Below are positions 23,887 to 34,929 of a DNA stretch of 64,000 nt, piece after piece. The stretch lies in NCBI GenBank assembly GCA_001600175.1, contig BCJC01000005.1:1468471-1532470 (forward strand). Direction: 5' to 3'. The position numbers and the translations under genes are program-made. This DNA comes from Erythrobasidium yunnanense (Eukaryota > Basidiomycota > Cystobasidiomycetes > Erythrobasidiales > Erythrobasidiaceae). The notes beneath the pieces are model-generated. The model saw nothing but the letters and a program-made list of their open reading frames with translations. It made no database searches and was not told where the DNA came from. Position 1 is the first letter of the stretch. Each line of letters starts with the position of its first letter.

Positions 23887-24819
23887 ATGGCTGAACAAGG
23901 CGCAGTAACAGTGCGAACGCGCAAATTCGTCAGTCAACACCATCAGCACAGCTGCAGCTGGGAAAAAGAGCGATTTCGATACGATGGATCATGAGGGCAG
24001 GGAAGGAGCGGGCGGGCAGGCAGAGGAAGAGAGACTGGAACAGCATATTACGAAGCAGATACATACAGAAAAAGCTATAGAAGGGATGCAGGAGCCAGAA
24101 AGAACCGCCGCCCGCTCGATACTCGGATCCATCATGCGTCAAGAATCGCTCTTTTCCTGGCTGCAGGAGCGACAGAAGGCAGTATACAAGGTACTAACGC
24201 ATCTGTTGTATATGCAGATCACCAACCGTCTTCTCGCAAGACGTCAATTCGTCGTCGATGTCCTCCACCCTACTCGCGCAAATGTCAGCAAGGACGAGCT
24301 ACGAGACAAGCTAGCGACCATGTACAAGGCGCCCAAGGAGCAGATCATTGTATTCGGCTTCAAGACTGCCTTCGGTGGTGGTAAATCAACTGGATTCGCC
24401 CTCGTCTACGATACAAAAGAAGCCCTCAAATTCGAGCCAAAGTACAGGCTGTTGAGGGTGGGCGACGTCTCCACACGTATAAGATGCAATGCTAAACTAT
24501 ACTACTACAGTTCGGTCTCATCCCCAAGCAAGAGAAGACAAAGGCTGGCCGAAAGCTGCGCAAGGAGAGAAAGAACAGATCGAAGAGTGCGTGCAGTTCA
24601 ATTCGGCTTGTGGTTACAATTACTGACAATCCTCTCTTATCTCTCACTCTCTCCTCACCTTTTCTCGTCCTTCATTCCATCCCCATCCTGCTGCCTGCCT
24701 GCCCGAACTCCTCGACCACGCATCGCCAACCACTCGTCATCGATGAACCATCACCATTAACAGAGTTCAGAGGAACTGCTAAGGTCAAGGGAGCTGAGCC
24801 TGCTAAGAAGGGCAAATAG
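23887..24819 (+). CDS. RPS24: 40S ribosomal protein S24 (eS24)
   Basis: Small ribosomal subunit protein. Exons 23887-23928 ([14 protein letters not shown]), 24218-24457, 24510-24586 and 24764-24819. The middle exon has the eS24 core: [55 protein letters not shown]. Exon 3 gives [20 protein letters not shown] and the last exon [17 protein letters not shown]. Intron 1 is 289 bases, long for this locus, and stays open in the frame of exon 2 from 23984 onward; the family alignment shows exon 1 joins directly to ITNRL, so that stretch is treated as intron. The 3' third of the gene is duplicated in inverted orientation at 20108-20450. Confidence 0.93.
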
Positions 24820-25113
24820 ACGACTTTTCCTCTATCTTTCTGTCTCATCTACCTTCTTCTCGTCCGACCCCTCATCACACCTTACCCTCGCTTTTCAGCT
24901 GGTTTTCGGAGGGATACAGTCTTCTTGTGCTCTCTTACACATACTATCCTATTACCCCTTGTTGTGGAAGCCGCATTAGACTACGTAAAACTGCAAGTCC
25001 CCGTTTTGATCTATCAAAGCTTCTCAAGGCACTTCTCCTACTTTCAATTAATAACTACAAGAATGCTCAACGACATACACATTCTAACTGCTCTAGGTAC
25101 TACAAACGACTGT

Positions 25114-27032
25114 CTAGTGTTGCTGCCCATCGACTCTCTCATAACCCTCCTCCTTCTCACGCCATCCATCTATATGCGTCAATTTCTGCGCTAGTAAAGC
25201 AGTACCCATCATTATGCTCCACAATACAAACCACACAAAGAGAGGTCGTTGGGTTTCTGCTCCGAAGGCAAACAACGAAGATCCGCCCGCCGCGCCGCAA
25301 GTGATTGCCAATTGAGCGATGATCTCACCCAGAGCATTGATAGTTGTGAGTTGTTGACTGTGGATAGTTGTTAGAACTCAGCGCGCGTGTCTGAAAACCC
25401 TTATCTGACTCACCTCGTCGGACTTCTCGCAGGAATAAGTACATCGCACGCCAGGAAGATTGGATTCGAGACCGTTTGCAGTACGATGACGACCGCTAGA
25501 GCAGAGAAGCTTAAAGCCGTAGACGCTATACCCACCGTAGCCGCCCAAGCGAGGGACAAGTAGATAGAGCAGATGACCACAGGTATGAAGATCAAGAACT
25601 TGAGCATGGGCACATTGCCGTATTTCTTGGCGAGAGGAGGGTAGAAGTTGATTTCGTATAACGATGTTAGGCAGGGTCGGAGTGCGAACACGATGCTCAT
25701 CTGCGTTTGTGTCAGTTCGAGCCCGCCGATCGATTTCGAGGAGAAGAAGAATAAGATCTCGGCGGAGAACATGGATACGATCTGGAAGATGATCAAAGAC
25801 TGCGAATCGTAGCAGGTTAGCTAACGTTTTAGGCGCAATGATCACATCATTTACCCATAATACCAAGATGAAACCTTCTCCGCAGGACCACAAGCTCGGA
25901 AGACCCGTATTATCCCCCAAGAGGAGCATTTTGCATTTGTCCCACGACGACTGCCGCTGCACGATCATAGCAGGGTGGAAGTCGCTCTGTTTCGCTTTGT
26001 GTGCAGGTCTCCTTCGTATGGCGCCCTTCTTCAGCTCAGGGTGCGTTTCTTCCATCCAGAAGATAGCGAAGAGAAGTGTTGTCCCAGGTATCGAGGCGGT
26101 GATCATGCCTGGGAGACCATAGGGGAACCGCTCGAAGAGAGTACCGCTGAACAAGCTAGGCCAATGATCTGCTGGACGACTTGCAAAGCCACCGATGACA
26201 GGTGCTATCGTTCCTCCGACTTGCCAGCCTAGCCTATTTATATGTGTCACTTATTATCGATGGACGACTAGAAAAGATCGGCAGGCTCACCCTAACAGAG
26301 CAAAACAGACATTGACATTCGTGCTGTCCGTGATCTCGCTCGTCATCACTTTCGCTGTACTAGACAACCAGGCCTCAGCATTGCATTGCATCGTGTTTCA
26401 TGATATGCATGTATAGCTTACGCTCCCTGAGCACCTCCAGCTACTCCTGTCAAGAAGCGGAGTATGACCAGCTGCCAGTAGTATTTCCCAAATCCGAATC
26501 CAGCAGAGAACAAGCACGATAGTCCAACTCCAGCAAGCGTAGGCCATTTCCGCCCATATTCTGCTGATAGTCTTGCGAAGATCAGAACGCCAAGAACGAC
26601 GCCGATCGAGCAGACACTCTCGACAAGGCCAGAGTAGTGGCCCACGTGTACTTCGTCTGCAACTTGCAGGTCGTGTACGAGCATATTATTTATGAAGGGC
26701 AGAATTACGCCAAATGACAAAGGCTGGCTCATTCGCCATATTGCTATGAAGAAGATCTAATGAATCCAATCAGCGCGATAACATACACTAAGTAAGTGAA
26801 TAAATCGCACCTGAAGATAAGGAACGGGCGTAGATCGCTTTTTACTGCTTGCATTAAGCGAGCCTTTCTTGCTGAAGTGATCATTGTCTGGCGGATAGTC
26901 AGAGTTATTTGATGCGAATGATCCAGTACTAGCTGCGCTGATGGGAGTAGTTGCGCATGAGTCTGCAGATGGCGAAAGCAGGTTTTGCAGCTCGGCTAAC
27001 TCCCGTTCGTCTGCATACGTTCTTGCAGCCAT
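25114..27032 (-). CDS. MFS transporter, paralog A of a local pair
   Basis: Integral membrane transporter of the major facilitator superfamily, DHA1-like, substrate unknown. N-terminal Ser-rich cytoplasmic tail (MAARTYADERELAELQNLLS), then helix 1 with QPLSFGVILPFINNMLV, a conserved loop (ARLSAEYGRKWPTLAGVG, the MFS loop 2-3 signature G-R-K), helix 5 FLTGVAGGAQGA, then GLGWQVGGTIAPVIGGFASR. The second half begins around 25796 (IIFQIVSMFSAEILFFFSSK) and ends with a short charged tail. About 550 residues; several short introns (for example around 26756-26732, 26417-26250, 25837-25796 and 25409-25311). It is closely paralogous to the gene at 34930-36640. It converges with RPS24, whose stop lies about 290 bases away. 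Confidence 0.85.
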
Positions 27033-27525
27033 TCGAGAAGGGTCAGTTCAGAGATAGAAGCACCAGAAGAAGGAGTTCGTAGCAGAAGAAGAGGCGGATC
27101 AGCGCTTCAACCTTGCGGGAGGACGGAGATTTCAGCCAGGCGTTGGACAGTCGAGCATCGGTCCTGTCGCACGCCAAACAGAGCTGGATCGCGCCCACGC
27201 GTTGGCCTAAGCGGTGTGAAAGGTGCTGCAAAGTGTTGGCTGCATGATGTTCCTCAGACAAGTTGTACGATTCGAGAGCTTTCTGGCCCTTCGTCATATC
27301 GAACCGACTTAGCACCGAGAGACTGCTTTTAGACTGCTTCGATAACGTATAGATTGGTTGATTGCAGCATTCGTTGTAAAGACTGTTTCTTCTGGAAGCA
27401 TACCACAAACTGCTGCTGTTGTCAAGAGAAGGGAGCTCCGACGGGAATCTCCAAAGGCTCCAGTAGAAAAGCTTGGTCTCCTTAATTACAAAAGCTACAC
27501 ATAGATCTTCGCATATTTTTCAAGG
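27033..27525. other. Intergenic region, nothing recognised
   Basis: About 490 bases between the start of MFS paralog A and the 3' end of the dehydratase gene. A minus-strand open frame (27043-27408) shows no family resemblance. Presumed promoter of the transporter. Confidence 0.35.
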
Positions 27526-28932
27526 CTACAAGCGCTTCTCGCAAGCTTCCATGAGCCGCTTGTGCACCTTCATGCTGTTCTTTGTCCATCTAAACGGAAC
27601 ATCCTTATCCTCCTTCTGCATATCCTCGGCATAGAAGACTTCGTAACTGAACGGCCCTCTATAGCCTGTGCGCAGAACAGCAGCTGTGCATTCTGAGTGC
27701 ATGTCATTAGGTCAGTGAATGCGAGATTCAGACGCGCTTGCAGGAAGACCCACCTTCCACGGGCAGATAAGCGCCCTTCTCTGTTTCGTAAGGGAGAGGT
27801 CTGTAGTCATGACTCCATAGACCACGAGCGGGCGTCTTGCCATCCCAGGCTGGGTGCTTTTCGTTGATGGGCGGATCAACCTTCGTCGCGTCTGAAATCT
27901 GGAAGTAGAAGATCTTCTCCGCTGAAACAGAGATATCAGCAGCTGGTAAGTGAGAGCAGTGAAATGAAGCCTACCAGGAATGGTGGCAGCCATGGCGTTT
28001 AGCGACTTTGTGAGGTTCTCATCCCGCTCTTTCGCACTGCTGAATCCAGCTAGAAGGCCATCAGGCTCGCTTGGATCTGCCCATTCTCGACCGGTAATCT
28101 GGAAGGTATCGAGGCACAGCCCGAAGTTGGGTCGATCGACTGTAACGCGCGAGCCGTTCAGCACAAGCGTCTGAAGTGCTGAACAGACTGCTTACCGGCT
28201 TGGCAGATCTCCCAAATGTCTCTCCAAGTATTGTTGTATGCTGCCCAGCACCACATCTGCCCAGGATAATCAGCCAAGTGCTACTTCATCGGTCTTAAGG
28301 CTCACCTCATATCCTATCCGCATGTTTCTCTTCGCTGCCATATCAGCCAGATCCTGTAAATCTTTCACGACTACCTTTCTATCACTCGTTGATTCCTTGT
28401 CATCCGTGCTTCCAACTTGAAGCATGTCACTTCCTACAGCCTCCATGATGTCCATCCACACTTTCGCTTTCGCGAATCTCTGCTCTCTCTTCTTGCTATC
28501 TGTATATCCTTCAAATTCACTGAAAGGTTGCAAGCACAGGACCTTTAGATTCAGCTTGTCCAGATATTGCGCCTTGACATCTCTTGCAACTTGAAGCAGT
28601 TTCTCGACATCGCCTGAACCATCTTCATCCGATAACTGCTTGAATGAAGATCCGAGTTGCTGGGATGCATATTGCTGGAGATCTGGCATGCCCAGCTCGA
28701 TCGACTCGAAACCGGCTTCGCTGATGGCCTGTAGTTTCAGAGCTTTTAGAGAGGATGGTTAATCTAGGAAGCTTCAGTATCCCGGATCAGTGTCAGCGTA
28801 CGCAGAGTGTGGTTCTCGTGCATGCCTATGCACACGGAGAAGTCAGCGCGTCATGCTTTCGAGACCATCAGAAGCATGGGAGATTTGCTGACCAGCAGAG
28901 GGCGTTGCGTAGCATAGAGGTACTTGAATCAT
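27526..28932 (-). CDS. 3-dehydroshikimate dehydratase (AP-endonuclease-2-like TIM barrel)
   Basis: Converts 3-dehydroshikimate to protocatechuate, the step that feeds quinate/shikimate into the beta-ketoadipate pathway; metal dependent, cytosolic. The barrel starts with MIQVPLCYATPSAG and, after two short introns, AISEAGFESIELGMPDLQQY. Metal-ligand motifs in order: RMNIGYE-type Glu (MRIGYEMWCW), FGLCLDTFQI (Asp), IFYFQISDA (Gln) and GPFSYEVFY (Glu), as in AsbF/QA-4 enzymes. The end reads FRWTKNSMKVHKRLMEACEK plus RL. About 350 residues. The start at 28932 gives the natural strand-1 sequence; the micro-exon between 28790 and 28830 (MHENHTL) is less certain. The enzyme family also includes other sugar isomerases, but the four ligands and flanking residues favour this assignment. 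Neighbour upstream is malic enzyme on the same strand. Confidence 0.8.
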
Positions 28933-29167
28933 GGTAACTTGGTGGATGAGAAAGGCCTTGGAGCCAGAGCAGGTCAAGAAGCAATAGAAGAAGCGCAACA
29001 CGAGAGGATCGTCATCGAAGAGCTTCGAAAATAGGAGGCAGTAGAGACAGTGACAGGTTGAAAGTGGACCTTTGCAGGTATGCTTTTAGGTATATGACGA
29101 GGTAACAACGAACTGCTGAGATGCGCCCTACAATACTCTCGACAAGAAAGAAAAGGAAGAGAAACGA

Positions 29168-31246
29168 CTAAAGATGTGCATGCTGATGCGAGATTGACAA
29201 GTCGCGTAACGGGTCATACATATTCTGCTCGATGAAGCTTTTCAAGTCGCTGTCTGACATGTCCCGTAGTTCTTTCCTGCCATCGATGTTTAGTTCTTGG
29301 CATTTTCGGATCGTCTTGAAGGCGACTATATCCTAGTCTCAGCATAGCTCTCATTCGTGATAGTGTAAGAAAGAAGGGGCTCACTGATTCCGGACACCTC
29401 ACGAATACGCTCTAAGCGGGGATACAGCATGCCGTCTTCCTTCTCTTCCGCTGTCGTCGCTTCTGCAAGAGCGCTCGCGGACGTATGGATAAGAGCTTCT
29501 GGGATAGTCGCGCACTTGGCTAGGATAGCTCCCAGACCGAGACCGGGGAAGATGCTGTTGACAGAGGTGTGATCAGCGACTGCAATATTCGTATACATTT
29601 GCGAGGTTGGGGCAGGATAGACTCACTAGACGTTGTTGCCTTGGTTATTCGTCAATGTCTTTCCTTCGTGGGAGACATTTGGGAACGGGCTTCCACTCGC
29701 AAAGAGAGCTTTTCCATCCGTCCATTGAATCGCTTCTTCGAACGTACATTCCGCCTGCGTCAGAGGGTTCGAAAGAGCGAAGATGATAGGTCTGGGTGTG
29801 TTCTTTGCCATCGACCGGATGATCTTTTCGTTGAATGCAGCATGAACAGTCGAGAGTCCGAGGAGACAGGTGGGCTTGTAATGCTCGACTACTTCTTCTA
29901 AGGTACGAAGTTTGGGTGCGTCGGAAGAGGTCTTGGAGAAGTAGATCTTGTGCTGAGGTAAACGGTCGCCACGGTTATTCGCTACGAGCCCCTTGGAATC
30001 GACGAGCGTGATCATGTTCTTCGCCGTCTCTTCCGAGATGCCTTGCTGAACGAAGTATTCTGCGATCTGTGGTAACATCATAGTCAGTATGAACCCGGCA
30101 GTACCACTAGTAAGGAGGGTCTGCTTACCAATCTAGCGATTCCGACACCTGCGCTTCCTGCGCCGAAGAAGACGATACGATGATCTTTTGTAGGTATACC
30201 ACTCTGTGAAATGGCGTTGATGACTCCTGCTAGAGAGACGGCTGCTGTTCCTTGGATATCATCGTTGAAGGTGGAGTAGTTATCGCGGTGCTGTTCGAGG
30301 AGGTCGAAGGCCAACTCGGTGGAGAACTGCATGAAGAATAACGTATCAGTAATTGCGGATGTCTAGCTGCCAAAAGCGAGATACGCACATCCTCGAACTG
30401 GACGACGATGCCCGGCCAGCGCTTCTTTGTCGCTTCCATAAACTCTGCCACGAACTCCTTCTCTGCCTGCGGTGTTATCCTATTCTGTCTCAGACCCAAG
30501 TATAGCGGATCCTTCAACTTTTGTTCATTATTCGTTCCTACGTCCAATACGACAGGCAGCGTCTGTGACGGGTTTATACCTGCGCAAGCAGTATATAGAG
30601 ATAGTTTGCCCATTGGAATACCGACTCCATCGACACCTAGATCTCCCAATCCCAAGATACGCGATCCGTCCGTCACTACGCATATCGAGATATCGTCGGG
30701 AATAGTCTGTAGAAGGTCGTAGATCTTGCCCTTCTGCTCATAGTTGACAAAGAGTGCATTCGAGATGTAGTTGAAGACGCGGCTGTGTAAACAGAAAATG
30801 TGAAAGAAAGGCCGTGAGAACCCGGAAGAAAGACACCGCGTAAACCGACAATTCCGGACTGACCTGTATTCGAGACAGGCTGTTCCAATGGTGGGTGTGT
30901 ATACGAGAGGCATGAGTTCTTTGACGTTGTCCATGAGAACACGATAGAATAAGTCTTCATTTGCATTTTGTAACGAGACGAGGTACTGCCGAGACCGAAT
31001 TAGCTTTCTCTTTCGGCTTTTCTGCGTAGATGGAATACGAAGCACACCTCGTATCTGTCTAGATCAGTAGCTTTCTGTCTTAGACGCTGGAGAACGCGAT
31101 CTTTCTGAACTTCGACATCTCCGATATTGTACGGAAGCGCGCGCAGAGACGACGAGATCTCTGAGAAGCACAGGACAGTTAAGCATGCGGAAATGGTAGC
31201 GAGCATACTGCTACTCACGGCGAACGGGTGCTGAACCTCCAGACAT
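29168..31246 (-). CDS. Malic enzyme (malate dehydrogenase, oxaloacetate-decarboxylating)
   Basis: Oxidatively decarboxylates malate to pyruvate with NAD or NADP. The start MSGGSAPVR is followed by an intron, then ALPYNIGDVEVQKDRVLQRL. Signatures: ELMPLVYTPTIGTACLEY with the catalytic Tyr, VVTDGSRILGLGDLGVDGVG, FEDF metal site split by an intron, STFNDDIQGTAAVSLAGV, the dinucleotide fold FFGAGSAGVGIARL, LVDSKGLVANNR and FALSNPLTQAE. The C-terminal end is PLRDLSISHQHAHL. Introns near 31225-31160, 31052-30985, 30880-30781, 30387-30331, 30127-30072, 29628-29550 and 29392-29340. About 570 residues, usual for the family. No convincing mitochondrial presequence is visible, so a cytosolic form is more likely. 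Cofactor preference cannot be told from sequence alone. Confidence 0.93.
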
Positions 31247-32037
31247 TTTGTGTGTTGCTTGTATGTTGCAGGACCTGGGAATTTTTGACGAGATTGACCG
31301 GAACCCACCTTGAGAGACAGAGAACAGAGATGTAAAGAAGAGAAGGACAGTTTTAACATGGAAAATAGGTTATTCCGAGTAAGTCTAGAATCAACACTTA
31401 CTATTACGCTTCAAGATACGACAAGCAGCTTGCATTCAGCTCGTCTAGCTTTCCCCTATTTTGCAGATGCAGAGGAACACGTGAGAGGAGAAGCAACGAG
31501 TCGAGTCGAGCAGAGCAAGAACCGGAAAGGTGGTTGAAGAGTGGAGCAAGAAGAAGAAGCAAATTCTGGTCACAAGCGAAGGTCATTCCTACGGATCTCG
31601 CCAAATGCCGTACCGAACAACGCCCAAACATACAGAATTTTATCCGCCCTCAACGCGAACGCGAAGATCCGACCGCATGGTCATTCGCCTGGGAAGCTGA
31701 AGCTTGCTTACACGACCTTGTGGACAGAGCTCCTTCTGTATGCTCTCCAATGCCATCGGGAAACGCAGACTTGTTAGCAGCTGTCTCTTCCGAGACTTTG
31801 TCATGTATCTCAAGGATTCGCTTAATCGCACGAGAGACGGTCGTTGTGATATTGTTCATGAAGAGTTTGTATTGCATGATTATAGTAGCCTGCAACCTCA
31901 CCTCCGTATTTGAAACGGATCCGCGAATACGCACCTTGCTTTCGTCTGCGCGCAAATGATCCAAGTCGCTCGGTAGCAGGACGAGCATCATACTCTCCAA
32001 GTCCATAACATAGCCATATTCAACGTGCGCAAACGCT
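31247..32037. other. Divergent intergenic region between malic enzyme and CDK7
   Basis: About 790 bases with promoters of both genes and possibly a small minus-strand gene (see 31650-32006). Nothing else recognised. Confidence 0.4.
31650..32006 (-). CDS. Possible small gene, 118 residues, unrecognised
   Basis: Open frame starting MDLESMMLVLLPSDLDHLRA and continuing through KVRIRGSVSNTEV to a helical, acidic/basic second half (FMNNITTTVSRAIKRILEIH). The first 40 residues have the alternating pattern of a beta-rich fold such as an OB fold, but no family can be named. A donor-like GTGAGG directly after SVSNTE suggests an intron might instead remove part of the frame. The ATG lies only about 30 bases from the CDK7 start codon on the other strand. 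Could equally be chance; kept at low confidence. Confidence 0.25.
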   Translation of the reverse strand: MDLESMMLVLLPSDLDHLRADESKVRIRGSVSNTEVRLQATIIMQYKLFMNNITTTVSRAIKRILEIHDKVSEETAANKSAFPDGIGEHTEGALSTRSCKQASASQANDHAVGSSRSR

Positions 32038-33701
32038 ATGGAGGCTGCACAGGCCGAGAACGAGCGGACCAGAAGGGCGTACAGCAAGTCGCTCGCCAGC
32101 TTGGACCAACGGAGAAACGATGAGACGGTCTTCTGATTCAGTATCTTGCTCTGTGCACAGGCAAGGACAAGCAGGTAGGAGAGGGAACATGTGAGTTTGC
32201 GCGAGATCTGAGGTGTCCTTGGGAAGAAGAGAGCCGAAGCTGACTTCGCGAGCCAGATGCGACGGTCTACGTCGGTGAGCTTTGATACTCTGGACTATCT
32301 TCAAGAGACTATGCATCTAAGACGACTGTCTTTGTGTTATAGGCAGACAGCTCGCGACCGGTAGAAAGATAGCCATCAAGAAGCTCAAGGTCGGGCAGTT
32401 CAAGGGTGATCGACACATGCATCGTCTACTGTGACTGTGAAGAAATGAAAGCTAAAAGGATATCTTGTGCCCAGATGGACTGGACATGTCTGCTATACGC
32501 GAAGTCAAGTTTCTACAGGAGCTTCGGCATCCCAACATCATCGAAGTGCGTTTTAACATTATGCCATGTCCCTCCCCTCTCGTGTATCTGTGCCCTTGCT
32601 GATCGAACATGGTTGCTAGCTTCTCGACGTCTTCTCAAACAAGAACAACCTCAATCTCGTACTGGAATACCTAGATACCGATCTGGAAGCGGTCATCAAA
32701 GACAGAACACTCATATTCCAAGCTGCAGACATCAAGAGCTGGATGGCAATGACTATGAAAGGGCTGGAGTTCTGCCATAGGAACTGGGTTCTGCATAGAG
32801 TGGGCAGCAACCGTACTTCCGCTCATGAACAACAACAGGCTAAAGGATCGTGTCTGATGTTTCTTCCAGGATCTCAAGCCGAATAACTTGCTCATCGCAG
32901 CGGATGGAAGGCTGAAGTTGGCAGATTTCGGTCTAGCCAGAGAGTATGCAGATGCGGGTGCCAAGATGACGCATCAAGTCGTGACCAGGTATGTCTATTC
33001 GCTCCTGCTACTGCCCCAATCCGTCAAACTGATAATCCTGCCGCTTGCGCCTCCCCTCAGATGGTATAGAGCACCTGAGCTCCTTTTCGGAGCGCGGTCA
33101 TATACGGACGCAGTAGATAACTGGGCGGCGGGATGCATCTTTGCAGAACTCATGCTCAGGCTACCATACATGGCTGGCGAATCGGACGTCGACCAGCTCA
33201 ATGTCATCTTCAGAGCGCTAGGGACACCTACCGAAGAGGAGTGGCCTGTAAGTAGTTCCGGCTGTTGGCTTCTACTCAATCGCTAAGCTGAAAGTGTCCC
33301 GCATGCCCCTTCTGCAGAATCATAAACAGCTGAACGACTATGTCGACTACAAATTTCAGCCCAAGCAAGATCTACGGGGCCTATTTACAGGCGCTCCAGC
33401 TAGCGCAATCACCCTACTCTCCGGGCTTCTCACTTTCAATCCTCAAAAGCGCATATCTGCACTAGATGCACTCAAACATCCTTACTTCCATACGGCCCCT
33501 CTTCCTACTCATCCTTCACTACTGCCTAAACCCTCTGCGGAACTGGTGCCGAGACCGATACCGCCGTCTGAAGTCAACAACAACGGAAGAGCGCAGGAAG
33601 AGGTACTGGGAACCAAGAAGAGGAAGAATGAGATCAGCGAAGGAGATCAGACGGGTAGTAAAGCAGCTGTGAAGATCGGGAGGAAGTTGACGTATGATTA
33701 G
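32038..33701 (+). CDS. CDK7/Kin28-type cyclin-dependent kinase (TFIIH kinase)
   Basis: Catalytic subunit of the TFIIH kinase module, phosphorylating the RNA polymerase II C-terminal domain; nuclear. First exons: 32038-32083, 32161-32190, 32257-32274 (18 bases), 32343-32405, 32475-32545 and from 32620. The N-terminus splices to [20 protein letters not shown] followed by VGEGTYATVYVGRQ, the Gly loop spread over three exons. The first intron starts GCAAGT, a GC-AG intron with otherwise perfect consensus. Kinase motifs: [13 protein letters not shown] (Lys), SAIREVKF helix, [23 protein letters not shown], and the T-loop [20 protein letters not shown] typical of CDK7 (Thr before HQVVTR). The C-terminal extension is Lys-rich ([13 protein letters not shown] ... 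KIGRKLTYD). About 400 residues. Confidence 0.9.
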
Positions 33702-33824
33702 GTACATTCATCTGACCGATTGTTCGCACGGTGTGTACAGGTAAGATAGTGCAAATGCTGTTGTAACAACGAGCGCAACTTCTAGATGCATGAGTACTGC
33801 ACTATCATTGTCCATATTGAAAGC

Positions 33825-34538
33825 CTACTCTGCCTTCTTGGCTGCACTGCTGACATAGTTTGCCATCTGGATGCCCTTGTAAATATGCCCGCACTTCTCG
33901 TAGAAGCCTAGTATGTCATAAAGCACACATGAAAGTCAGCTGGACTCGATACACGTCGGATGTTGCGGCCTGACCTCTATTCTCCTCTGAGCAGTCCAGA
34001 ATGCACTTATAGCATCCCACGCTTGCCGACAGCTCCGTCAAGGCCGTCACTATATGATATCCCAATCGTTTCCCTTGTGCTGTCTTCGAGACCGCTATAT
34101 CCTCAATATGGCCGACGGTTCCAGCGTTCCTCAGGAACTTGTATTCGAGAATGAGACTCCCGGTAGCTACCATCTTGTCTGTCTCTTTGTCGATGATGAC
34201 GAGGATATAGTATATGTTCTTGTTGGATCTCATGAGGTCGAATCGCTCCTCCCATGCTTGCGACCCGATGTCTGGCGTCTCTGTCAAGTCCGCCAACACG
34301 TCCAAATGGCCTCGTGCATAATCTGACTTTGCGAGAGGACGTAGCTGAACAGACATCATCAGGAAAGGCATTAGTGATTACTCTCAAAGCGCGACCCAAG
34401 CTCTGTTGGTCTCGCTCGGCCAAGGGGATGTCGACAGCACACCTCGAGATTCTTCTCTTGCAAGGCAGTATAGGCAGTCTTGGGCACGAGAGACGCATCA
34501 AACAGAAGATCCAGCTGGTCAGAAGGCGTGAATGGCAT
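33825..34538 (-). CDS. GNA1: Glucosamine 6-phosphate N-acetyltransferase
   Basis: GNAT-fold enzyme making N-acetylglucosamine 6-phosphate for UDP-GlcNAc, hence chitin and glycans; cytosolic. The start MPFTPSDQLDLLFDASLVP is followed after an intron by LRPLAKSDYARGHLDVLADL, the family N-terminal pattern. The acetyl-CoA site is seen in VGHIEDIAVSKTAQGKRLGY (Q-G-K-R-x-G loop) and substrate residues in CYKCILDCSEENR. The last exon reads FYEKCGHIYKGIQMANYV and ends SSAAKKAE. About 170 residues, standard size. It is divergent from MFS paralog B, with about 390 bases between starts. Confidence 0.93.
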
Positions 34539-34929
34539 GGTTCTGGCTAGCAGATGTTGCGGAGAGCTTTGGCCGGAACGCAAGATGCACCAGAACAGCT
34601 TCCACATCAAGTCACCTTTCTGAGTCTACGCATACATGATCATAGAAGCTGCTGGCATATGTTTCCTGCTTTTGCTGCACGGACTGGCCCGAGAACAGAA
34701 GCCCCTCATGTTCCCTGAATCCCTGAACTTCTGAGCACAGTCGTCCATGTACACATATTCCGCTTATGCCGTCTCCTACCGTAACATAGGTTCCTTTGGC
34801 TAGACAAGCTCGAAGAAGGATGAAAGCCGATTCGAAGATTCCAGGGGCCCACCTTCAGCTGGTTCAGGACAGCTTGTTTGCCCATTCCTACTGTGCTACG
34901 CTACATAAAACTGCCACCATTGCTGGACA
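34539..34929. promoter_or_regulatory. Divergent promoter region of GNA1 and MFS paralog B
   Basis: About 390 bases between two start codons in opposite directions. No specific binding site recognised, and no gene inside. Confidence 0.4.

Noticed and set aside
31534-31959. 141-residue plus-strand open frame
   Set aside because: No family resemblance, and it lies antisense to the slightly better minus-strand candidate at 31650-32006.
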